This document shows positions 33,683 to 43,900 of a stretch of 64,000 nt of DNA, piece after piece. Where the stretch lies: NCBI GenBank assembly GCA_002457675.1, contig NTKK01000002.1, forward strand, positions 62,001 to 126,000. Reading direction: 5' to 3'. Under the pieces are notes generated by a model. That model was not told the DNA's origin. It saw only the letters and a list, made by a program, of their open reading frames with translations, and searched no databases. This DNA is from Bacteroidetes bacterium MED-G17 (lineage in GTDB: Bacteria; Bacteroidota; Bacteroidia; NS11-12g; UBA9320). The translations under genes were made by a program, and so were the position numbers. The first letter of the stretch is position 1; every line of letters starts with the position of its first letter.

Positions 33683-34201
33683 ATGATACTCTCAGTTCTT
33701 TCTGGAATAAATGAAGAGTTGAACGAAAGACTAAGTCAAAAGTTTGGTACAGTCGAAGAGATGGTAAAAATTACCAGCCTCAAAAAAGGACAATCAGACA
33801 ATCTCGATATTACCAATAAAATTGCCTCCTTTCTAATCAATATAGAAGAAGATGGAGCATCAAAAAGTGGTCCATTTCAATCAAATCCTGGTGCAAATCC
33901 CTCTTTTTTTATCAATCTTTATATCATATATGCTGCAGCTTTTGAAAATGAAAATTATCCCGAATCTCTAAAATATATTTCCGAAATCATCTCTTTCTTC
34001 CAAGAAAGAAATGTTTTTGAGGATTTCGATAATCCCAACATAAATAAAATTATTGTAGAAATGGTGAATGTGCAATTTCAAGAACTGTCCAACTTTTGGA
34101 ATAATATTGGTTCCAATTATGTCCCTTCCGTTGTTTATCGATTTAGAATGTTAAATTTTTCTTCCAACAATATCAGTTCCGCCATTGGCAACATAATCTA
34201 A
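33683..34201 (+). CDS. DUF4255 (Pvc16_N) cap/tail-completion protein
   Basis: 172 residues matching the DUF4255 domain of Afp16/Pvc16: an N-terminal helix (LSGINEELNERLSQKFG), KIASFLINIEED, a conserved PSFFINLYIIYAA segment and ISFFQERNVF. In AFP the equivalent caps the tube end distal to the baseplate and stops sheath growth. Here it is the first particle gene of the operon, ahead of the sheath, as in many eCIS loci. It is shorter than Afp16 and holds only the core domain. Confidence 0.9.
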   Translation: MILSVLSGINEELNERLSQKFGTVEEMVKITSLKKGQSDNLDITNKIASFLINIEEDGASKSGPFQSNPGANPSFFINLYIIYAAAFENENYPESLKYISEIISFFQERNVFEDFDNPNINKIIVEMVNVQFQELSNFWNNIGSNYVPSVVYRFRMLNFSSNNISSAIGNII

Positions 34202-34208
34202 TTATCAT

Positions 34209-35048
34209 TTGAACACACTAGGAACTTCTTGGCAAAATGACTACCATGTATTGGCCTATGTAAAAACGTATCACCTCTTTTATGAAAAAGAATGCGGACT
34301 TATAAACGTTATCCCAACGGAAGAATGTAAGTTTACTATGTCCAATATGGGATTATTGTTCAAGGCTACACAGGAAGGATTTGCCATATTGACCCAAAAA
34401 GCATCTTTTAAAAAATTATTGAAGATTCCTAATGAAAAATTCCTCCTAACTTTTAGATTCAATATCATTGATCCAAATTTTTTCAACTTTACCAATATAG
34501 ATAAGGGAATCGAACAATCGTTTTATTTCCGAAACTTTGCAAGCCATGAATATCTACACGAAAATGAATTTGCAAGTCAAAAAGATGTAATTGACAAATA
34601 TATTCCGAAAACAGACGGAATAATAGAATTGTCCTTTAACATCCATGACCCCTTGGAAAAGACACACAATTTGTTTCTTCGGTTTGAACAACGCAACATT
34701 CGAAAATTACTTGTGATTAATCTTCCCAAAGAGATCACTCCAAAACAACTTTTACGTTTCGAAATCTTAGACAAATACTCTTTGAAAGAAATTAAAAACT
34801 ACAAGCAAATCCGTCCTGAAGAAAATTACGGATTGAAAAACGCAATATTTCTGCTTTGCGATGAAAACAAAAAAAAATATTTTCAGGAAAACGAAAAGCT
34901 ATTCATTAAACTCTTTTTCAAACATTTAGACAAAAACATTGAACTCAGGACAAGCTTGCCAAAACATAAAATTGACAATTGCCACAAAAGTTATGAACTA
35001 GATTCATACATTTGTTACAACATAGTTCATTTAATATGGCAGTATTAG
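34209..35048 (+). CDS. Unknown protein between cap and sheath genes
   Basis: 279 residues beginning with TTG 34209; the first ATG in frame is far downstream, so TTG is preferred. No family recognised and no signal or membrane helices. The sequence is a mixed alpha/beta with repeated hydrophobic strands (FLLTFRFNIID, IELSFNIHD). Overlap of 13 bases with the sheath gene shows tight co-expression, so it is probably a particle or assembly component particular to this CIS group. Confidence 0.6.
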   Translation: MNTLGTSWQNDYHVLAYVKTYHLFYEKECGLINVIPTEECKFTMSNMGLLFKATQEGFAILTQKASFKKLLKIPNEKFLLTFRFNIIDPNFFNFTNIDKGIEQSFYFRNFASHEYLHENEFASQKDVIDKYIPKTDGIIELSFNIHDPLEKTHNLFLRFEQRNIRKLLVINLPKEITPKQLLRFEILDKYSLKEIKNYKQIRPEENYGLKNAIFLLCDENKKKYFQENEKLFIKLFFKHLDKNIELRTSLPKHKIDNCHKSYELDSYICYNIVHLIWQY

Positions 35049-36541
35049 CAACACCAGGAGTCTACATAGAAGAAAAAAGTGGTTTTTCGTCTAGCGTTGT
35101 TCCAGTGGCCACAGCGTTACCAGCATTTATTGGGTACACTGCAAAGGCCTTACGTGGAACCACCGATTTAACAAATGTCCCAACCAAAATAAGTTCACTC
35201 GCAGAGTACGAGGAAATTTTTGGGGGACAACCAAAAACTAAATTCAATATTACCCTCAATCCCGAAAAGGGTGCAGGGTACGATTTATCTATAGATGAAT
35301 CTACAAATTTCAAATTGCATAGTTCTATCCGACTTTTTTATTCCAACGGCGGAGGAGACTGCTACATCGTATCTGTGGGAAACTACGAAAATGGAATAAA
35401 AGCAAAAGATTTCAATGACGCAGCAAATAACTCAGGTCTTCCTACTTTATTAAAGTACAATGAACCTACCCTATTGGTGGTACCCGAAGCATCTTTATTG
35501 TCTGCCGAGGATTGTAATAGCCTGCATCAGGCAATGTTGCTCCACTGTGGAAAAGATATGCGAAATAGATTTGCCATTCTAGATGTGCACAACGGAAACA
35601 ATTCTCGTGCATTGACTTCACCAGACGAAGATGTTGTGAACGTCCATAGAGAAGGTATTGGTTCCAACTTTTTGCAATGGGGTGCAAGTTATTATCCTTT
35701 TCTACATACAACCATTGTAGATTCCTCAGAAATTGATTTTACCAATTTTAATGAAGTAGATGCTCTTATAGAAGTTTTGAATGGAGAGGTTGCTGCAGAT
35801 CTAGAAGGTGAACTCATCAACGAGTCAAGAGCAAACGCAATAAAAGGGGAAATTGAAAAGCTTTCCTCAGCAGAAGGAGATCAAATTGAAAGTCTACAAT
35901 CTACACTTAAGACCATAAGTCCAAGAATGAATGCAATCCTCAAGGATATGGGAGAAATGTTAAACGTTTTACCTCCTAGTGCCGCAATAGCAGGTATTTA
36001 TTCAATGGTGGATTATACCTTTAACGTCTCTAAGGCACCTGCGAATGTTAGTTTAGGTTCAGTAATTAAACCATCTGTAAACATTACGGCAGCAGAGCAA
36101 GAAGACCTCAACTTACCATTAACAGGAAAGGCAATCAATGCCATCCGATCGTTTCAAGGAAAAGGGAATCTCGTCTGGGGAGCAAGAACGCTAGATGGAA
36201 ATAGCCAAGATTGGCGATACATCGGGGTTAGACGTGCTATGATTTTTATAGAACAGAGCATAAAAATGGCAGCGGAAGCCTATGTTTTCGAACCAAACAA
36301 TGCAACCACTTGGTCAACCCTTAGAGCTACAGTCTCCAACTTTTTATTCAATCAATGGCAAGGTGGGATATTGGCAGGAGCCAACCCAGAAGATGCCTAT
36401 GTAGTAGAAATTGGTCTAGGCTCTACAATGACCTCCAATGACATCTTAGATGGTATTTTGAAAATGACTGTAAAAGTCGCTATCACAAGACCTGCTGAAT
36501 TTATAGTAATAACTTTCCAACAACAACAACAAAAATCATAA
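35036..36541 (+). CDS. Contractile sheath protein (Afp2-4/Pvc2-4-like)
   Basis: 501 residues. The N-terminus LATPGVYIEEKS is the phage-tail sheath signature; VPVATALPAFIGYT follows, and the C-terminal part has the conserved GVRRAMIFIEQSIKMAAEAYVFEPN and the DAYVVEIGLG end. ATG 35036 is chosen because the signature starts there; it overlaps the previous gene by 13 bases. Unlike AFP, with three sheath genes, there is only one here, so a single subunit must form the whole sheath. A central insertion (about residues 240-320) is helical and charged. Confidence 0.97.
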   Translation: MAVLATPGVYIEEKSGFSSSVVPVATALPAFIGYTAKALRGTTDLTNVPTKISSLAEYEEIFGGQPKTKFNITLNPEKGAGYDLSIDESTNFKLHSSIRLFYSNGGGDCYIVSVGNYENGIKAKDFNDAANNSGLPTLLKYNEPTLLVVPEASLLSAEDCNSLHQAMLLHCGKDMRNRFAILDVHNGNNSRALTSPDEDVVNVHREGIGSNFLQWGASYYPFLHTTIVDSSEIDFTNFNEVDALIEVLNGEVAADLEGELINESRANAIKGEIEKLSSAEGDQIESLQSTLKTISPRMNAILKDMGEMLNVLPPSAAIAGIYSMVDYTFNVSKAPANVSLGSVIKPSVNITAAEQEDLNLPLTGKAINAIRSFQGKGNLVWGARTLDGNSQDWRYIGVRRAMIFIEQSIKMAAEAYVFEPNNATTWSTLRATVSNFLFNQWQGGILAGANPEDAYVVEIGLGSTMTSNDILDGILKMTVKVAITRPAEFIVITFQQQQQKS

Positions 36542-36548
36542 TTAAAAA

Positions 36549-37016
36549 ATGGCAGTACCAACCGCAGGAACCGGGGCCGATCAGGATCAGTTTTGGCCCA
36601 TATCCAAGTATTACTTCTCTGTTGATATCGGAGACTTAACCGACCTTCCTTTCCAAGAGTGTAGTGGTCTTGAAATTGAAGCTGATGAAATTGAATATCG
36701 TCATGGAAATAGCCCTACATTCTCCATGATTAAAATGCCTGGATTAATAAAATCAGGCAACGTTACACTTAAAAAAGGTGTATTCGTTGATGACAATCAG
36801 TACTACGATTGGATCAATGCAATTGCGATGAATACATTTGAAAGAGTAACTGTGGTCATTAGATTACTTGACGAAAATACCAGTCCGGTAATGACATGGA
36901 CCCTCACAAATGCATGGCCGCAAAAAATCACATCCACAGATATGAATTCTCAAGCCAGTGAAGCCGCAATTGAAGAAATTGTTTGGGCGCATGAAGGGTT
37001 GACTATTGAAGGCTAA
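36549..37016 (+). CDS. Inner tube protein 1 (gp19/Afp1-like)
   Basis: 155 residues of the T4 gp19/Hcp-like fold. Features: YYFSVDIGDLTDLPFQECSGLEIE, SGNVTLKKGVF, WTLTNAWPQKITST. Forms the hexameric inner tube stacked under the sheath. Seven bases after the sheath stop, as in AFP and PVC. A strong hairpin follows directly. Confidence 0.96.
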   Translation: MAVPTAGTGADQDQFWPISKYYFSVDIGDLTDLPFQECSGLEIEADEIEYRHGNSPTFSMIKMPGLIKSGNVTLKKGVFVDDNQYYDWINAIAMNTFERVTVVIRLLDENTSPVMTWTLTNAWPQKITSTDMNSQASEAAIEEIVWAHEGLTIEG

Positions 37017-37029
37017 TTTTAACAATTAA

Positions 37030-37070
37030 AAAAAAATCATGCCCAAAACTGAAAGGGCATGATTTTTTTT
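37030..37070 (+). terminator. Intra-operon hairpin with T-run after sheath and tube
   Basis: A perfect inverted repeat AAAAATCATGCCC / GGGCATGATTTTT with a ten-base loop, followed by eight T, lies between the two tube genes. It has the form of a rho-independent terminator inside a same-strand operon. Partial termination here would raise the level of sheath and tube 1 relative to the baseplate genes. Confidence 0.85.
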
Positions 37071-37082
37071 AATAACCAAATT

Positions 37083-37544
37083 ATGATTGCTGCAAACGAC
37101 TACCCGCTTCATAGTTACTATTTTGGGGTTTATCTCGCAGGTAATCCATATGAAGCTAATTTTTCTTCTGTTGATGGAATTGGGGCAAAAAGAAGTGTTC
37201 AACAGGAATACAACTCCGGCTATCAGTCTACCCAATACAATTTGCCGGGCAACATAGAGCTTAGTCCAATCACACTGAAAAAGGGAATCGTTTCAGCCTT
37301 GTCTTTTTTTTCTACCTGGGTTCAATCCCAAACTAGCACCTTTACCATGTATCAGCCAGTACCTATGGTGATCATGCTGAAAGACCGTAGTGGTATTCCC
37401 AAAATCTCTTGGATGTTCACAAACTGTATTCCAGTCAGTTGGAAATTGGGGACACTTGATGCTGAGGCGACAGGTGAGTCTGCCATACTGTTTGAAGAAG
37501 TGGAAATCGCCTATCAAACAATCACCCAAATACCGTTAAGTTAA
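37083..37544 (+). CDS. Inner tube protein 2 (Afp5-like)
   Basis: 153 residues of the same gp19 fold (YYFGVYLAGN, NFSSVDGIGAKRSV, LSPITLKKGIV, WMFTNCIPVSWKLGT), divergent from tube 1. In AFP the second tube protein (Afp5) sits at the baseplate end and joins the spike. ATG 37083 is chosen; the frame is open from 37059 but that ATG lies within the terminator stem. Six bases before the DUF5908 gene. Confidence 0.93.
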   Translation: MIAANDYPLHSYYFGVYLAGNPYEANFSSVDGIGAKRSVQQEYNSGYQSTQYNLPGNIELSPITLKKGIVSALSFFSTWVQSQTSTFTMYQPVPMVIMLKDRSGIPKISWMFTNCIPVSWKLGTLDAEATGESAILFEEVEIAYQTITQIPLS

Positions 37545-37549
37545 TTGTT

Positions 37550-37747
37550 ATGCCTGTTGTAATCAAAGAAGTTAAAATTTCAGCATCGGTAAAAGGGAAA
37601 GACAATGAAATTACTTTAGACCAAATCAAAGAAATTAAAGGATTACTATCAAATTCAGACAGCCCAACCACCTTATCTTTCCATGAAAAAAAGCAGATAA
37701 TTGATGAATGCATCATGGAAGTTTTAAACAAACTAAATGAGATATGA
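37550..37747 (+). CDS. DUF5908 small protein (Afp6 position)
   Basis: 65 residues: MPVVIKEVKISASV at the N-terminus and a C-terminal helix EKKQIIDECIMEVLNKL are the DUF5908 pattern found in eCIS loci between tube and LysM adaptor genes. It overlaps the next gene by four bases (ATGA). Role in the particle is not known. Confidence 0.85.
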   Translation: MPVVIKEVKISASVKGKDNEITLDQIKEIKGLLSNSDSPTTLSFHEKKQIIDECIMEVLNKLNEI

Positions 37748-38430
37748 TCAACCTATATTCACAATTGGTAATAAAAGGGTATGAAGAATTTGATTCTCTC
37801 TTTTCATTTGCATCCTACACTTTACAACTAAATCCGAAAGAAATAAAAAGAGGATTTACCGAAGAAAAATCAGGAGGAGAAAAAGTACGAGACGCTAGAG
37901 GAAGACCTGTTAAAAAAGACTATACCTACTTTTCTGAAACCCTCTCTTTCAATTTTACCATCGATAATGCCGGAACAATTTTGTTTGGCCCCCCCGATGG
38001 GAATTTTTTGCCACTTTTTAGCGTTGAAAAGTCCATTAAAAAGCTCAAAAAAGTCGCAATAACACCTCGAAACAGTACGCATGAGCCTCCTTTTGTGAAG
38101 CTTGTATGGTCTACCAATGAATTTTTTGGGAAGATATCCAGCTTTGAAATCAATTATACCCATTTTAATTACTTTGGATCTCCACTTCGAGCAGAAATAT
38201 CACTTACAGTAACTGAAAAAATAGATCCAAAAAATCTGTCCAAAAAATTCCAGAGTCCCGACATAACAAGAATGCCAATTATTCTTGACGGGAAATCTTT
38301 ACCCAATTTGTGCAACGAGTACTATAAGGATTCGAGATATTGTATCGATGTAGCAAAGAAAAATAAACTGACAACTTTTAGAAGAGTAAACGTTGGCGAA
38401 AGACTTTCCTTCCCGCCAATCGAAAAATAA
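37744..38430 (+). CDS. Baseplate adaptor, Afp7/Pvc7-like with LysM-like C-terminus
   Basis: 228 residues. The N-terminal domain (ASYTLQLNPKEIKRGFTEE, FGPPDGNFLPL, VKLVWST, LRAEISLTVTE) matches the CIS tube-to-spike adaptor domain; the C-terminus (LPNLCNEYYKDSRYCIDVAKKN with VNVGERLSFPP) is a LysM fold. In AFP this protein clamps around the tube base. It abuts the spike gene by one base. Confidence 0.92.
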   Translation: MINLYSQLVIKGYEEFDSLFSFASYTLQLNPKEIKRGFTEEKSGGEKVRDARGRPVKKDYTYFSETLSFNFTIDNAGTILFGPPDGNFLPLFSVEKSIKKLKKVAITPRNSTHEPPFVKLVWSTNEFFGKISSFEINYTHFNYFGSPLRAEISLTVTEKIDPKNLSKKFQSPDITRMPIILDGKSLPNLCNEYYKDSRYCIDVAKKNKLTTFRRVNVGERLSFPPIEK

Positions 38431-40218
38431 ATGGCAAAAACTCCTTTAGATACCAACAACAAACCTATATCATTTGTCATTAAATTTAATGGTCGTGAAA
38501 TAAATCCTGATTTCAGGGTTTTTTCAATCAAGGTGAAAGAAGGTTTGAGCCAATTCTCTTCGGCAAGAATTGAAATCATTGCAGGAAATGCAACAGAAAA
38601 CCTATTTGAAGAAAGCGAAGAGTCTAGTTTTAAACCTGGTGCAAAGATTGAAATAAGTCTAGGATTTGAAGAAATCAACAAAACTGTTTTTAAAGGAGTT
38701 GTATCGGGCCAAAAAATCTCTCTACGACAAGGCTATGCGAACAATCCTTACTATAGTATTTTGGTTCTAGAGTGCATAGATGAAGCTGCTAAACTGAATG
38801 GAATCTATAAAGATAGAATTTTTACTGATCAAAAAGATAGTCAGGTAATGACTACCCTTATTGGCGAAACATCAGTATCAAAAAGTATTGTTGCTACTAG
38901 CTTTGAACAAGAAGTAATCCGACAAAAACAACAAAGCAATTGGGATTTAATAAAACATTTATGCAAAAGAAATGGCCTTGTGATCTACAATTCCCAGTCG
39001 AAAGTAACGATTGAAGAACCTACTAGCTCTGGTAGCAGTCTTGTTACCATAACTCAAGGGAAAGATGTAGACTCTTTCTTTGCAGAGATCAATAGCCTTA
39101 ATCAAATCAAAGGAGTAAAAATTTCGGGCTGGGACGACTTCAATAATAAAAGTGATAGTAAGGTTGCAAATGAATACACCAAGCTATCAAAACCAGGTGA
39201 TTTAAATTCTCAAACACTTGGCAAAATATTTCATAGCAACAATCATGAATTTTTAGCTCAAAGTCCCAAAGATGCAAGCTGGATTCAAGAGGATGCCAAT
39301 GGCATGCTTTTCCAGTCTCGAATAAAGCGTGTTCGAGGAGAAGTAACCACGAGAGGTCTAAATTTTGCTTCGGTTGGTAAAATCGCTACTTTAAAAGGCT
39401 TTGGAAGTCATTTTGATGGCGATATTTACATTTCAGGTTTGGAACATACCCTTAGCGAGGGGGATTTCAAAACCAAATTGATTTTTGGATTCCCATTGTT
39501 TAATAACTTGACCTTTGAAAACCCTAGCCAAAAGTCAGAAGGACTGCTCATTGGCACCGTCAAAGAGTTAGATAAAGATCCTAAAAAAGAAAATAGAATA
39601 AAAGTTTTGCTTCAAGGATTCGAAAGCTCAACCAATTTTGTTTGGTGTAAACTAAGCCAAATGTATGTTTCTAAAACTGGATCATCACAATTTCTACCAG
39701 AAATAGGCACACAAGTCGTTGTTGGTTTTTTACACAATGAAACTGAGTTCCCTGTTGTTTTAGGCTGCTTATATGATAAAAATAATAAGCCGTATGAAAA
39801 ATTTGATAAAAAAAACGATATAAAATCTATCTCTACAAGAGAAAAACTTACCATAGAGTTTGACGATAAGGACAAAGCAATAACAATTATCACGCCAGAT
39901 AAGAACTCCATTGTTATAGATGACAAAGCAAAAAAGATAACCATAAAAGATTCCAATGACAATCAAATTGAAACCTCCAGTTCAGGGATAACCATCACAA
40001 GCAAAAAAGATATCACTTTAAAAGCTTCCGGAAAATTAAACCTTACAGGATCTAAAGGGGTAAAAGTTGACGGTGGATCTTCTGGTTCGGTAAAAATTTC
40101 TGGTCAAAGTATTTCTGCTGATGCTAAGTCAAAATTTTCTACCAACGCGAAAGGAACAACAGAAATAAAGTCTACCGGCGCTGTCAATATTAAAGGATCT
40201 TTAGTAAATTTGAATTAA
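38431..40218 (+). CDS. VgrG-like central spike (Afp8/Pvc8)
   Basis: 595 residues with the gp27/gp5 layout: an N-terminal hub (FVIKFNGREINPDFRVFSIKVKEG, IEISLGFEE), an OB-like domain near residue 370-450 (LLIGTVKELDKDP, KVLLQGFESSTNFVWCKLS, QFLPEIGTQVVVGFLHNE), and a C-terminal beta-helix of short glycine-containing repeats (GKLNLTGSKGVKVDGGS). It forms the trimeric needle at the tip. There is no C-terminal effector extension. Confidence 0.95.
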   Translation: MAKTPLDTNNKPISFVIKFNGREINPDFRVFSIKVKEGLSQFSSARIEIIAGNATENLFEESEESSFKPGAKIEISLGFEEINKTVFKGVVSGQKISLRQGYANNPYYSILVLECIDEAAKLNGIYKDRIFTDQKDSQVMTTLIGETSVSKSIVATSFEQEVIRQKQQSNWDLIKHLCKRNGLVIYNSQSKVTIEEPTSSGSSLVTITQGKDVDSFFAEINSLNQIKGVKISGWDDFNNKSDSKVANEYTKLSKPGDLNSQTLGKIFHSNNHEFLAQSPKDASWIQEDANGMLFQSRIKRVRGEVTTRGLNFASVGKIATLKGFGSHFDGDIYISGLEHTLSEGDFKTKLIFGFPLFNNLTFENPSQKSEGLLIGTVKELDKDPKKENRIKVLLQGFESSTNFVWCKLSQMYVSKTGSSQFLPEIGTQVVVGFLHNETEFPVVLGCLYDKNNKPYEKFDKKNDIKSISTREKLTIEFDDKDKAITIITPDKNSIVIDDKAKKITIKDSNDNQIETSSSGITITSKKDITLKASGKLNLTGSKGVKVDGGSSGSVKISGQSISADAKSKFSTNAKGTTEIKSTGAVNIKGSLVNLN

Positions 40219-40544
40219 TGGGGAAAGATGCAATTATTCCACTAGGTATGCACAAATGCAATGTGCCAGATGCTGCAGGAACCCATTTGGAATTGCCCAT
40301 ATTTTTTCCTGGCTCTCCAAAGGTAAAAATCACAAAAATGAAAGCAATTGTAAAGGGCGACATGTCCTTATGCTTAAATCGGATTCCTACACCAGCTGGT
40401 CCCGTACCCATCCCTATGCCAAACGTGGTTCAAAATGGCTCTCAAAAAGTAAAATTTGGGGGAAAACCTGCTGCAAGAAAAGATGACCCCATGGCACATG
40501 GAGGGAAAATTTCTATGGGCATCCCCCTCGTAAAAGTTGGATAA
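40218..40544 (+). CDS. PAAR-like tip protein (Afp10 position)
   Basis: 108 residues: IPLGMHKCNVPDAAG, PTPAGPVPIPMPNVV, KPAARKDDPMAHG are the PAAR (DUF4150-like) proline/glycine pattern. The C-terminal KDDPMAHG supplies zinc ligands. It sharpens the end of the VgrG-like spike. No toxin domain is fused. Start overlaps the spike stop by one base. Confidence 0.92.
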   Translation: MGKDAIIPLGMHKCNVPDAAGTHLELPIFFPGSPKVKITKMKAIVKGDMSLCLNRIPTPAGPVPIPMPNVVQNGSQKVKFGGKPAARKDDPMAHGGKISMGIPLVKVG

Positions 40545-40960
40545 TGAAAGATAAAGATGTAGATTTTTTAGGTACCGGATGGTCTTTCCCTCCATCTTTT
40601 GACAAAAAAAATGGAACCGTGAATATGGTTTCAGGGCAAAAAGACATCAGGCAGAGCATTCAAATTTATTTTGAAACAAAAATTGGAGAACGTATACTAA
40701 AACCTGAGTTTGGATCTTTTGTGCACAATTTAATATTTGAACAAAATAATTTAGGCTTTTTAACAAGCATACAAAATAGGCTTGCTTCTGACCTAAGTAG
40801 GTGGGAACCAAGAATTCAAATAGAAAATATTGAAGCAAAAACAAGTCCTGCTGATGACGGGAAAATTTTGGTTTCGGTAAATTATTCCATTCAAGAAACA
40901 AATGTGAGAGACAATATTGTTTTCCCATTTTACCTTCTTGAAGGAACGAACGTTGAATAA
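40544..40960 (+). CDS. gp25-like baseplate wedge protein (Afp9)
   Basis: 138 residues with the gp25 fold (lysozyme-like domain without activity): FLGTGWSFPPSFD near the N-terminus, QSIQIYFETKIGERILKPEFG and IQNRLASDLSRWEPRI. Triggers sheath contraction at the baseplate in related systems. TAATG overlap with PAAR; one-base overlap with the next gene. Confidence 0.94.
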   Translation: MKDKDVDFLGTGWSFPPSFDKKNGTVNMVSGQKDIRQSIQIYFETKIGERILKPEFGSFVHNLIFEQNNLGFLTSIQNRLASDLSRWEPRIQIENIEAKTSPADDGKILVSVNYSIQETNVRDNIVFPFYLLEGTNVE

Positions 40961-43900
40961 TGCAAAAAGAGCTCAATCCATTATCGCCCAAATATTTTGA
41001 TATTGATACCAAGGATATTGAAAATCTAGTAAACCTAACCAGAGGCTTTAGTGAGCTTGCTACCTTTTATGATTCAAATGGGAAAAAAGATGGAAATTGG
41101 AGGGAGTTTTTCACCAAAGACTCTATTTTTCTATGTTCCGAAATAAAAGCCCACTATGATACCGACTTCTCCAAGGAATATCAAGCGGTTCAGTCAGAGT
41201 ATCAACTCGTTTCAGAAAAAAAGGATAAATATTCTTTAATTCTTGACCTTGTTGAACTTATTCATAGAGAGTTTCTGGCCATAAACTCTTTTTATCTTCG
41301 CTCACTCCTAAGCCTTAAACAGAAAAAAAACGATCTCTTAACAGATAAGATAGAAACACTGATCAAAGTAAAACTCAACGATATTTTCTTTGAGTTTACA
41401 AATTTGGTTGACTTCCTAAAAGAAATGAACCTCTCCTATCTAGACATCGAAATTGATTTTGATAGTTTTCAGCCCATATTTATTAGAGATATCCTTAACA
41501 GAAAGAAAAAAAATTCTGAAAGCAAAGATCCCGACTATTTGTTCAAAAAACTCCAAATCCTATACCTATCCCTTGAACAATCTTTGTTGTCTTTCTCATC
41601 AAGTTTGGGCAATTTATTCAATCATTTGTTGCTCGAAAAATCCAACAGAGCACCACACATTTCCTTATACCTTGGTTTTTATCAACTTTACAAATACGCT
41701 CAAAAAAATATAAATAATCTTACAGAAAAACATCTTGACCTATTTTATAAAAACTATCTGAAACAAAAAGAAAAAGCCCCAAAACCGATCAATACCTTTG
41801 CGGCAATAAAACTTTTTGAAGAAAGCGAAAATGTTGCCTTGAAAAAAAATAGTAGATTCCTAACTGATCTTTCTGCCGATGGTCAAGAGCTCACTTACTT
41901 AAATGAAGAATCCGAAATTTTATCCAACAATCAAATCGCCTTACTGTACCAGCTATTTATAGGCAAGAATAAGTATATCGATTACAATACTGCCAGTCAG
42001 CCAATCACAAATATTTATAAAAAAGAGTTGGATGTATCCTCCTTTGAAGAAACACCCATCTTTGGCGAAGACCAAATGCTGATTCCAAAAAATCTCCAAA
42101 ATATGGCCGAATGTGACCTAGGATTTGCTATTTCCAGCAAAGAGTTTTTGCTATCAAAAGGAAATAGAAAAATAGCAATGACTTTGGAACTTAATACGTC
42201 ATCAACGGAAATCCTTAGCACATTACTTTTAGAAATTTGTGGGAAAGAAGAAAAAAGTATTGAAACGGTTTTTAACAATATATTCTTCAATGCATTCAAC
42301 ATTTCAATTACCTCTTCAGAAGGATGGCTTGAGCCAACGGATATTTCTGTTGTTCCACCAAAAGATTGGCTACTCCAACCTGAAATCCGCATAGAATTTG
42401 AACTTTTGGCTTTTCAAGCCAGCACTGCCAACTACGATCCTGAATTGCATGAAGGATACCATTTCAAATGCAATGAGCCTATTGTCCTTTTTACCATCAA
42501 TCAAGACAAAGATTATAATCCATTACTTTTTCTTTCCGTCCTTGAATTGAATAAAATTCATTTTGAGATCTATGTAAATTCTTTAACTCCCGAATTTGTA
42601 GAAAATGACGAAGGAGAAGCTGATATTTCTTCGGCTGTAGAAATTTTTGGGCCTTCTCCTAGGGTAGGATCAAAAGTTAAAATATTTGAAGAAGAAATTT
42701 TTTATAAAAACATCCGTAAGCTTGAAGTTTCTTGGGAGAATTCACCCATTCCAAATGAAATTCAGGACTATAAGTCCCATTATTTAGAATACGAACGTGG
42801 TATTTCAAATGATTCATTTAAAATTAAAGCTACATTTTTTGACGATCTTGAAAACCAAAAAATAATGCTTAATGCAGGGTCGGCCATTAGTTTTTTTGCT
42901 GATGATGAAAACAACTTATTGGAGAGCGAAAGAACACTGAAGTTTGATCTTGATAGAGTTTTGACTGAAAAATCGGTAAGAAATAGCCATTTAAGAAATC
43001 CCAGAAATTCATTTTTGGAACTCAGTCTGGTTGAACCCTCTTTTGGCTTTGGCTATGACATTTACAATCAAGTTTACAATAAGTATGTTTCCAAGATTTC
43101 GGAAAAGAATGGTCTTAATGAAAACCTTAATCCTCCAAAAGACCCTATAGCACCCAAAATAAAGAACCTAAAAATTGGCTACAATTCACAATTCTCCATT
43201 TACCTAAATCCAACCCATTTTTCAAAAAATTCTAAAAGCACGCATACACAGATTTACCATGTCTTGCCCTTCGGCCTAGAGAAAACATTTAAAAATGGAA
43301 CCTCTAGCACCCAGTCTATCATTACCAATTACAACTTCGAAGGTGCTTTATATATTGGATTGTCGGGAGAAAAACTACCAAGGCATTTAACCTTTCTCTT
43401 TAACCTAAAAGAATCTAAAAGCATAAATATCACCCAGGAACAAGAGGTGAAATGGGAATATTTGGCCAACAACAATTGGCAAGAAGTTCATGACAACGAC
43501 CTATTTGATGAAACCAACTCTTTGACTTTTACTGGACGGGTAAAGATTAAAATTCCCAAAGAAATCAACAAACAAAACAGTATTTTAAATCCAGACTACT
43601 TCTGGTTTCGTATTGTGTCTTTGAAGAACACAGATTTTTCTTCACAGTTGATTTCCATTCACTTAAATGGGATAAAACTTGTTTCAAAAAATTCGGATAA
43701 TCTGCCGGAAGATTGGGAAAAATTGCGCGTACTTTCTTCGGCCCAAACAATTCCATCAATCGAATCAATAGAACAAGTGGGCGCTTATTTTGGCCATCAA
43801 AAAATAGAGACACAAATGGACTTTTATGAGCGTGTCTCTAAGAGAATAAGACACAAAAATAGAGCCATTACAAGTCAAGACATTCAGGACATACTTTTAG

